This document shows positions 5,649 through 10,469 of a stretch of 10,469 nt of DNA, in pieces. Both the position numbers and the translations under genes were made by a program. The stretch covers positions 1 to 10,469 of the forward strand of contig JAATVP010000243.1 of assembly GCA_014523625.1 (NCBI GenBank), read 5' to 3'. This stretch comes from Nitrososphaerales archaeon TH5896 (GTDB lineage Archaea; Thermoproteota; Nitrososphaeria; Nitrososphaerales; Nitrososphaeraceae). The notes under the pieces were generated by a model. It worked only from the letters and a program-made list of their open reading frames with translations. It did not search any database and was not told the origin of the DNA. How positions within the stretch are numbered: position 1 is the stretch's first letter; every line of letters starts with the position of its first letter.

Positions 5649-6063
5649 GAACTGTAAGTGTTTAGGAGGGATAGCAACAGTAGTCTTACTGAGTCGCCTG
5701 TATATTAATGCCACGTCTTAGACTAACCTGAATTATTCTATTTATTTGTAGTTTTTGCTAGCACATTCCAACACTTCAACAAGCAATTTAAATTTGAAAA
5801 TCCGAAAGGGACAGAACCAATCCAGTGGTTTAACTCTGAATATTGATCTCTGGGCTCTGAGATCGGTTTGGATTCCAAGGATCGGATAGTTCCGATTACT
5901 TTCTTACCAATCATCGAGTTCAGGTACCTCTATTTGTTCCCAATGAGACGTATCACCTTAATTCAATATTTCTAAGAAGAAACGAACGACGAATTCTAGA
6001 TCCTATTCAATTTAGCAACTAAGTCTTTACTAATGAGGTCAGCGCTAATGTCTGCTTACGTCC
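5649..6063. other. 415-nt gap with a run of small hairpins; no confident gene
   Basis: No recognised protein. Four hairpins lie within 82 nt: AACCA/TGGTT (5815-5830), GATCTC/GAGATC (5845-5864), TTGG/CCAA (5868-5878) and ATCGGA/TCCGAT (5881-5896). GATCGG at 5861-5866 could also pair with CCGAT at 5892-5896, giving alternative folds. A 58-codon minus-strand ORF (5914-5738, beginning MIGKKVIGTIRSLESKPISE) crosses the same bases; its product is not recognised and no clear TATA or Shine-Dalgarno site precedes it. The stretch may hold a small RNA or be a decayed gene; neither can be shown. Confidence 0.35.
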
Positions 6064-7506
6064 TTAGGTCGCCTCCTCATAATCCAAATTTTCGTCCTTT
6101 TCGTTCTCCTGTCCTTTTTTTCTTATTTGATTAATTCTTGTCAGAGCTCTTTTCCTTCTTTCACTCGTACCGGTTTCACGAGTATTTGATGATATGATCT
6201 CGATTAGTTTGGCTTTTTGATCGACACCGTCAGTACTGGCCAGCTTTGGTCTCAAAAGCCGACCGAGTCTTTGAATATATTCTCTTCCACTCCCTGTCCC
6301 GCTGACTATAATACCTAGTTTTGCATCAGGAACGTCCACTCCTTCGTCCAAAACTTTCGACGTAACTATGGCCAAATAACGGCCTTCTCTGAAACCCGAT
6401 AGGACATCCTTTCTTTCTAATTTGTCCGTTCTATGAGTTATTGCAGGAATCAAAAATTCATTGGAGATTGAATAAACTAAGCTGTTATGTTGGGTAAAAA
6501 TGATAGTCTTCACACCGCTGTTCTCTGCGAGAATATTCCGCAAAAGCTCTAACTTTGATTTACTGTTCATGGCAATATCCATTGCCCTATTTCTAGCAAG
6601 CAAGGCATCGCGAGCTATCTTGTTCTTTGTTGACATCATAATCAACCTTCTAAATGAGCCATGATAGTTCATTCGAATTCCCAGTTTCTTAAGATAGAGC
6701 TGGTATGTACCAAAGTTCTTCTGATATTCGCTCTGCTCCTGAGACGTCAATTCGACATGCATTCTCTTGATTTCGTATGATGCGAGATGTTTACTCTTAG
6801 CAAGTTCGGTGGGGTGGATCTCAAATACTACGCCACCACCAACCAATTTTGGAAAGTCCAAATGTAATTTATCTTCCCTTTCAATCGTTGCAGTAAGTCC
6901 TAACCTGTATGGAGCTGCCAACTGTTCAGCAATTGATCTATAGCCTGGCGCAGCAAGGTGATGGACTTCATCAAAGATTACAAAGGAGAACCTGTTGCCG
7001 AGACTGGGTGCCCTAATATACGCAGAGTCATAGGTAGCTACAGTAATTGGCTCGACCTCTTCGGATCCGCCGCCTAGATTTCCGATAGATGCATTTGTTA
7101 TGTGGCTTGACAATACTTCAGTCCATTGATGCATCAAATCTAATGTAGGTACTACTATCAATACTGCAGAGTTTATGGTTTCAATGGATTTGATTCCTAA
7201 TATCGTCTTACCCGCACCTGTTGGAAGCACAATACAGCCCCTCATACCCACTCTTGTCCATCTATTCAAGGCCTTTTGCTGATAATCCCTTAACGAAAGA
7301 TCTTTTGCAGTGAAATGGGGAGAAGGTATGAGTTCTAAAACCTGGTCGGTATACTCTATATCACTCTCACGCAGATAATGGATGATATCGTGGTAATTCA
7401 ATGCCTGCGCTCTAAGACAATTGGTTCGAGGGTCTAATGTAGCGAATGGGATATGCATTAGTCCCTTTATTACAATTGTCCCTCTATCATATGATAACCA
7501 AATCAT
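6064..7506 (-). CDS. XPB/Rad25-type superfamily 2 DNA helicase
   Basis: ATP-dependent 3'-5' DNA translocase/helicase, in archaea linked to nucleotide excision repair and sometimes partnered with the Bax1 nuclease. The order of motifs is: short N-terminal damage-recognition-like region (1-65), Q-like LRDYQQKAL (72-80), Walker A LPTGAGKT (94-101), DEVHH Walker B (179-183), motif III LTAT (204-207), the XPB-specific RED motif Arg210-Glu211-Asp212, a thumb-like insert (about 235-315), motif V SKVLDEGVDVP (383-393) and motif VI QRLGRLLRP (412-420). The C-terminal tail (455-480) is highly charged. The length of 480 aa fits archaeal XPB. The ATG at 7506 has a weak TATA-like CAAATATGA about 23 nt away, so it may be leaderless. 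It stands alone; no bax1 or other repair gene is adjacent in the window. Confidence 0.93.
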   Translation of the reverse strand: MIWLSYDRGTIVIKGLMHIPFATLDPRTNCLRAQALNYHDIIHYLRESDIEYTDQVLELIPSPHFTAKDLSLRDYQQKALNRWTRVGMRGCIVLPTGAGKTILGIKSIETINSAVLIVVPTLDLMHQWTEVLSSHITNASIGNLGGGSEEVEPITVATYDSAYIRAPSLGNRFSFVIFDEVHHLAAPGYRSIAEQLAAPYRLGLTATIEREDKLHLDFPKLVGGGVVFEIHPTELAKSKHLASYEIKRMHVELTSQEQSEYQKNFGTYQLYLKKLGIRMNYHGSFRRLIMMSTKNKIARDALLARNRAMDIAMNSKSKLELLRNILAENSGVKTIIFTQHNSLVYSISNEFLIPAITHRTDKLERKDVLSGFREGRYLAIVTSKVLDEGVDVPDAKLGIIVSGTGSGREYIQRLGRLLRPKLASTDGVDQKAKLIEIISSNTRETGTSERRKRALTRINQIRKKGQENEKDENLDYEEAT

Positions 7507-7524
7507 AGGCTTACTCTATCCTTT

Positions 7525-7533
7525 CATATTTGA
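7525..7533 (-). promoter_or_regulatory. Weak TATA-like element of the helicase gene
   Basis: Minus-strand TCAAATATG is centred about 23 nt before the ATG at 7506; no Shine-Dalgarno site lies between. The placement fits a leaderless transcript, but the match to an archaeal TATA box is only moderate. Confidence 0.35.
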
Positions 7534-7794
7534 GTTAGACTAATAATGGTTAGGAAGGTGGTCAGGTATAATATAGACACTTACCATTAGCAACCGAATT
7601 AGTGGATGCTGGATGGCACTAGGTCAAGATTTACAACATACTTTTTGTAAAATCAATTTTAATTCATATAATTGTTCGTATTTATGTTATGATTATGTTT
7701 CGATTGAGGATCATAAAGATCATTATATTCAAAAATAAAGGGATATAGTTCAAAGTGCGAGCAGAAAGATTTAATGGCATTACTAAGACCACGT

Positions 7795-7806
7795 CAATTT
7801 AAATTG
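7795..7806. repeat. 12-bp perfect palindrome CAATTTAAATTG
   Basis: A self-complementary AT-rich site ending at the GTG that opens the long frame of the next gene. It may be a regulator site or chance in AT-rich DNA. Its core resembles the TTTAAATTTAAA centre of the palindrome in arsM. Confidence 0.3.
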
Positions 7807-7964
7807 TGGATGTAGGTTGCGAACAACTGGATGAGTACCTTACAAACCTTAGTAGACTTTATGGTTTGAGATATGACGATGAAATAGTATGGAATACCGT
7901 ACCACTGAACAACGACATAGATATCTTAAAATATACTATAGAATGCAGAAGGAGCCAAGCCATA

Positions 7965-8306
7965 ATGAAGAAAAAACCGACGTTGGTCGCTGGGATCGCT
8001 ATAATAGCTGTAGCCTTAATATTTGGTTTATTTGTGTTTTCCCCCAGTCTAGGTAGGGTCCAAGAAATTGACGTAAGCGAACCTAAAAATATAACTTTAG
8101 AGGATGTGGCTCAGATGGATGTACAGCTAGATAAGGCAGACAGACTGTCAAATCAAGATATGAATATTGAACAGGTACTAAATACTATACTAAATACATG
8201 TTCAAGCAAAGCATTGAACTATGATTTAGAGGGTATAACAGCATGCAATGAATTCATGGAGGGTCACATTAACATAATAGGAATATTTTTAGTATCAAAA
8301 TACTAG
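7965..8306 (+). CDS. Small membrane-anchored protein, unknown function
   Basis: 113 aa from the ATG at 7965. Basic MKKKPT followed by a hydrophobic segment (about residues 7-27) makes an N-terminal anchor; the rest (30-113) would be extracytoplasmic, with Cys79 and Cys94 in NTCSSKALNYDLEGITACNE, possibly a disulphide. This start is preferred because AGAAGGAG (7947-7954) lies 10 nt before it and the signal segment then sits at the N-terminus. The frame is, however, open back to GTG 7806 (166 aa, start MDVGCEQLDEYL), and that extension looks protein-like, so an internal anchor or a fused remnant remains possible. An AT-rich TATA-like run (7926-7940) precedes the preferred start. The short hydrophobic C-terminus after GHINIIG may be an altered end. 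No family recognised. Confidence 0.55.
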   Translation: MKKKPTLVAGIAIIAVALIFGLFVFSPSLGRVQEIDVSEPKNITLEDVAQMDVQLDKADRLSNQDMNIEQVLNTILNTCSSKALNYDLEGITACNEFMEGHINIIGIFLVSKY

Positions 8307-8471
8307 CAATATTATCTTGTTTGGAGCGGACTGATTGGGCAGTAGATCTAGGAACATAGAGTCTTCTTAGCTACTGGTAAATGAATAAAACCAGCCAAGT
8401 AGACTGACGTGCATCCTACCGGCACTACAAGCCATTAGTCATTTAGATCATGATGTTTTGACTGTTAGTAA
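8307..8471. other. Gap, nothing recognised
   Basis: No ORF with a plausible start, no strong hairpin and no RNA gene seen. It separates the small anchored protein from a doubtful minus-strand ORF. Confidence 0.5.
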
Positions 8472-8708
8472 TTATGAAAATAAAAAAACAGAATACCCAA
8501 TGAAATGTAGCTTTCCTTTTTCGAAACTGTAGACTATAGTATATAGGAAGGATTCAGATGATTTATTTATGAACCCACCTAGAGGAAAGATTTCATCCTG
8601 TCGTAAGCAGTCCTCTACGATGTAGATGTCGTATCGATTGTAAATTACAACTAAGCAATTGTTTATTTCGACACTTATCGTATCAGTACGAAATCTAATA
8701 GATACCAT
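8472..8708 (-). CDS. Doubtful 78-aa ORF, unknown
   Basis: Begins MVSIRFRTDTISVEINN and contains IYIVEDCLRQDEIFPLGGFINK, which reads like folded protein rather than random translation, but no family is recognised. There are no membrane or signal features. A weak GAAATAC about 29 nt upstream of the ATG at 8708 is the only promoter candidate, and there is no Shine-Dalgarno site. It is kept as a possible small gene in an otherwise empty stretch; it could equally be noise. Confidence 0.27.
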   Translation of the reverse strand: MVSIRFRTDTISVEINNCLVVIYNRYDIYIVEDCLRQDEIFPLGGFINKSSESFLYTIVYSFEKGKLHFIGYSVFLFS

Positions 8709-9082
8709 ATTATTTTAGTCCGAAAGGCGTGAAGTATTTCGCTTACGACTTGAGAGCAGTTACTCTGTAGCATGGCTTCACAAGCATGCATCATCTTTAC
8801 AAATTATTCCTGTTTATCGAGGGAGTCTGTCGCTGGGCAAATGCTAATTTGAAATAGTATTTGATTTGGAAATGGCAAACTTTAATAAAATTGTCAGAAA
8901 GTGTGAAAGTTGATTATCACAATAAAGGTGCTTATTTTGGTGGTGCAACTACTCCAAGGCTAACACCAAGTCCGTCCCTAGGTATACTAGTGGCAGTTCT
9001 TTCGCCAGTGTAATAGGATCAAATGCATTTGCTCGTGTTTACTGACAATGTTTGAGTTCTAACTATCTAATTGGTGACAAAT
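8709..9082. other. 374-nt gap with one hairpin and a possible gene remnant
   Basis: A stem with one bulged G, GCATG-G-CTT / AAG-CATGC with loop CAC, spans 8770-8789. On the plus strand an open stretch of about 50 codons from 8860 ends at TAA near 8972-9012 and includes GGATTPRLTPSPSLG followed by hydrophobic ILVAVLSPV; it lacks an ATG and may be the tail of a lost gene or chance. Nothing else supported. Confidence 0.3.
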
Positions 9083-9379
9083 ATGCATAAAGCAAATTCA
9101 CGAATTGACGGGTTTAATGGAACCATCAGGAACAATACAACAAAATGGTTTGCCAAGTCAGCCCAAGACATCCATCAAGACCCAACTTCAAGGAGAATAA
9201 TAGCAGGGGGCATATACACAGTGGGTACTTTCTATATAGGGGACGGTCATAAAGTCGTACTACTACTGGGCTTCAAAACGGAGAGCGCCGCACGAGACTA
9301 TTTCAGACGTCATAGGAATATTGCCAATGAAAAGGAAGAGAGGCTTAACTTTGGAATACCACACAACTTGATAGGATAA
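9083..9379 (+). CDS. 98-aa protein, unknown function
   Basis: Soluble, basic protein: MHKANSRIDGFNG, an Asn/Thr-rich start, then RRIIAGGIYTVGTFYIGDGH and VVLLLGFKTESAARDYFRRH, then a charged end. The pattern suggests two or three beta strands followed by a helix. No family is recognised and it has no membrane segment. ATG 9083 is chosen because GGTGA (9073-9077) lies 5 nt before it; the frame also permits TTG 9071 and GTG 9074, which would put the Shine-Dalgarno site inside the gene. No neighbour is close enough for an operon. Confidence 0.55.
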   Translation: MHKANSRIDGFNGTIRNNTTKWFAKSAQDIHQDPTSRRIIAGGIYTVGTFYIGDGHKVVLLLGFKTESAARDYFRRHRNIANEKEERLNFGIPHNLIG

Positions 9380-9518
9380 AAAGAATCTTGAGGGGCATGG
9401 TATCCAACTTTGATATAAACGTGACCCACCCACCTAATTGATTTGCAAGGGCCAAAAGAAGTATCTGAAAGTTAAAGTTGAATTAGTTTCTTGATATTTT
9501 TTAAGATTTGTTGTATAT

Positions 9519-9530
9519 GTTTATAAATTT
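9519..9530 (+). promoter_or_regulatory. TATA-like box for the gene at 9588
   Basis: gtttataaattt is a good archaeal TATA-like run. Initiation about 26 nt downstream (near 9551) would leave a leader of about 37 nt that includes the Shine-Dalgarno-like GAGAGGTGG. A second AT-run, ggtataata, lies at 9558-9566. Confidence 0.45.
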
Positions 9531-9587
9531 CAAAGAGCTTAACTGGACTGCATAAAGGTATAATAGGGACTTTCGAGAGAGGTGGTT

Positions 9588-10052
9588 ATGAGACAAGAAC
9601 ACGTAACTTTGAAAAACATAGAAGTCGAACGACTTTTTGAACTCATAAAGCAACATTTGACCAATGAACTAAAGCTAGATATTATTCATGAAGAGACGGC
9701 TGCTTCCACTGCTACCACTGCTTCCGGCTATTGGAACTTGAAGGCGCATAAAGGTAGCAAAGGTAGTATAGTTGTGGGTAATATAAGAGATGTAGAAATA
9801 ATGATAAGCGGAACCAAGGGTAACTACGACCTAGTTCTGAGAACTGGCGCATGGGGTAAAGACATAGTTGTGCCAACAGTCATATGGGGAGCCGTGACAG
9901 CAGGAGTAGCTGTAGTTCCGGTAGCTCTGGCCGAAATTTATAGGGCACATGCATTCGAAAAGCACTTTTGGGATTTTATTAGAGAAAAGACAGCCGAAAT
10001 TGGCGAAGGAGGAAAGGCAGAAATGTCCAGTCCAGTAACAGTGACGCCCTGA
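9588..10052 (+). CDS. 154-aa protein with one central hydrophobic segment, unknown function
   Basis: N-terminal soluble domain (1-90) with a helix (IEVERLFELIKQHLTNELKL) then strands (GYWNLKAHKG, GSIVVGNIRDVEIMISG, YDLVLRTGAWG). A hydrophobic stretch at about 92-116 (VVPTVIWGAVTAGVAVVPVALA) is followed by HAFEKHFWDFIREK. The layout (strand-rich domain, glycine/tryptophan GAWG turn, single transmembrane span, WDFI helix) reminds me of uncharacterised bacterial and archaeal proteins that bind membranes through one span, but no named family is certain. The Shine-Dalgarno-like GAGAGGTGG (9577-9585) sits very close to ATG 9588; the overlapping GTG 9582 would add two residues but consumes that site. 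A T-rich terminator follows. Confidence 0.65.
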   Translation: MRQEHVTLKNIEVERLFELIKQHLTNELKLDIIHEETAASTATTASGYWNLKAHKGSKGSIVVGNIRDVEIMISGTKGNYDLVLRTGAWGKDIVVPTVIWGAVTAGVAVVPVALAEIYRAHAFEKHFWDFIREKTAEIGEGGKAEMSSPVTVTP

Positions 10053-10090
10053 GTTCGAATACAAAGATAATTGTAGCGACGAGACTGGCT

Positions 10091-10136
10091 ATTCCATTCC
10101 TTTCCATTTTTCTAATCTTTTTCATTTACTTCTTTT
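10091..10136 (+). terminator. Pyrimidine/T-rich tract, probable terminator
   Basis: A long run of T and C with several T-blocks (tttccatttttctaatcttt) begins about 38 nt after the stop of the 154-aa gene. Archaeal RNA polymerase terminates at U-rich tracts, so this is the likely 3' end of that transcript. Confidence 0.45.
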
Positions 10137-10379
10137 GTGGAGAGAAGTCACAGCTCTTAGTTTTGGACTAGTCTGAATTGCAATCAGGACCGAATTGTAG
10201 TGTCCAATTCGCGCGCGAATCAAAGGATATTTAATCCAGTAAATTGCAATTTTGCCAATGATCTTGACTTCCTTAATACGAAACCAAATGATAAGTTGGG
10301 TGATTTGTTGAACAAATCTTCTTGGGGAAAACCATAAAAGCGCGAAGTCCACTATATTCATATTGGGTCAACCAAGATA
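10137..10379. other. Gap before the right-hand gene
   Basis: No confident gene. A 79-codon minus-strand ORF (10361-10122) translates to an Ile/Lys/Arg-rich sequence without recognisable domain or promoter and is treated as chance. A possible TATA-like element, actatattca (10350-10359), belongs to the plus-strand gene at the edge. Confidence 0.35.
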
Positions 10380-10469
10380 ATGAGTGAATTTGCATTCTTT
10401 CGGTTTATGAGTCTCAATCTGCTAACACAAGAAGAAAAGGACAACAAGACAGAAATGATTTCTGTCACC
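10380..10469 (+). CDS. Possible start of a gene, truncated by the window edge
   Basis: An open frame of 30 codons runs to the end of the window, beginning MSEFAFFRFMSLNLL and continuing with charged TQEEKDNKTEM. A TATA-like ctatattcat lies about 25 nt before the ATG, which would make it leaderless; no Shine-Dalgarno site is seen. Too short to recognise a product. Confidence 0.35.
   Translation, partial: MSEFAFFRFMSLNLLTQEEKDNKTEMISVT

Noticed and set aside
8860..9012. Plus-strand open stretch containing GGATTPRLTPSPSLG and a hydrophobic end, like a sorting-signal tail
   Set aside because: It has no ATG, no upstream domain and no basic residues after the hydrophobic stretch, so it is too weak to call a gene or a pseudogene.
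9831..10064. Minus-strand 77-codon Cys/Ser-rich ORF
   Set aside because: Antisense shadow of the 154-aa gene, with no promoter or recognisable domain.
10122..10361. Minus-strand 79-codon ORF
   Set aside because: The product is Ile/Lys/Arg-rich as expected for random AT-rich DNA. It has no clear TATA or Shine-Dalgarno site and overlaps the promoter position of the better-supported plus-strand gene at 10380.
1..10469. Insertion sequence, integrase, prophage or toxin-antitoxin genes
   Set aside because: No transposase, recombinase, phage structural or toxin/antitoxin motif was found in either strand, and no terminal inverted repeats with target duplications could be supported.

Overview
The window looks like a chromosomal segment of an AT-rich ammonia-oxidising-type archaeon (Nitrososphaeria/Thaumarchaeota, plausibly of the Nitrososphaera/Nitrosocosmicus lineage). 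The grounds are archaeal TATA-like boxes about 23-27 nt before several start codons (leaderless genes), Shine-Dalgarno sites on others, an XPB-type helicase, a stand-alone receiver protein, an HxlR regulator, and membrane/secreted protein types that I recall from this lineage. The assignment is inferred from the sequence alone. No rRNA, tRNA, CRISPR array, transposase or phage gene was recognised.

Region 1 (1-2400) is an arsenic-detoxification cluster. On the minus strand it runs arsM (arsenite methyltransferase), then arsC (thioredoxin-type arsenate reductase), then an aquaporin-family channel that overlaps arsC and leaves the window. Divergent from arsM is an HxlR-type winged-helix regulator whose frame is broken in the middle of the DNA-binding domain, apparently by about a 5-nt deletion. 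The arsM promoter looks leaderless, and a perfect 18-bp palindrome lies just inside the arsM coding region, a candidate operator. In the visible part, arsenate would be reduced, arsenite methylated, and a channel could let arsenicals out; no ArsB/Acr3 pump is visible.

Region 2 (2400-3660) holds a stand-alone response-regulator receiver protein and, 0.3 kb away, a decayed copy of the same gene including its promoter-proximal DNA (matching 13-mer, matching N-terminal codons, at least two frameshifts, lost start codon, large internal loss). Between them is an AT-rich 18-bp tandem repeat.

Region 3 (3660-5650) carries a multi-pass membrane protein with a charged cytoplasmic tail and, upstream on the same strand, a membrane-anchored extracellular protein with two cysteines and several N-glycosylation sequons. 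The latter has a TTG start supported by a good Shine-Dalgarno site and a TATA-like box sitting inside a perfect palindrome.

Region 4 (5650-7510) has a 0.4-kb non-coding stretch with a run of small hairpins, then an XPB-type SF2 DNA helicase on the minus strand.

Region 5 (7510-10469) is sparse: a small membrane-anchored protein, a doubtful small minus-strand ORF, a 98-aa unknown protein, a 154-aa protein with one hydrophobic segment, and the probable start of another gene at the right edge. Long stretches between them show no recognisable gene.
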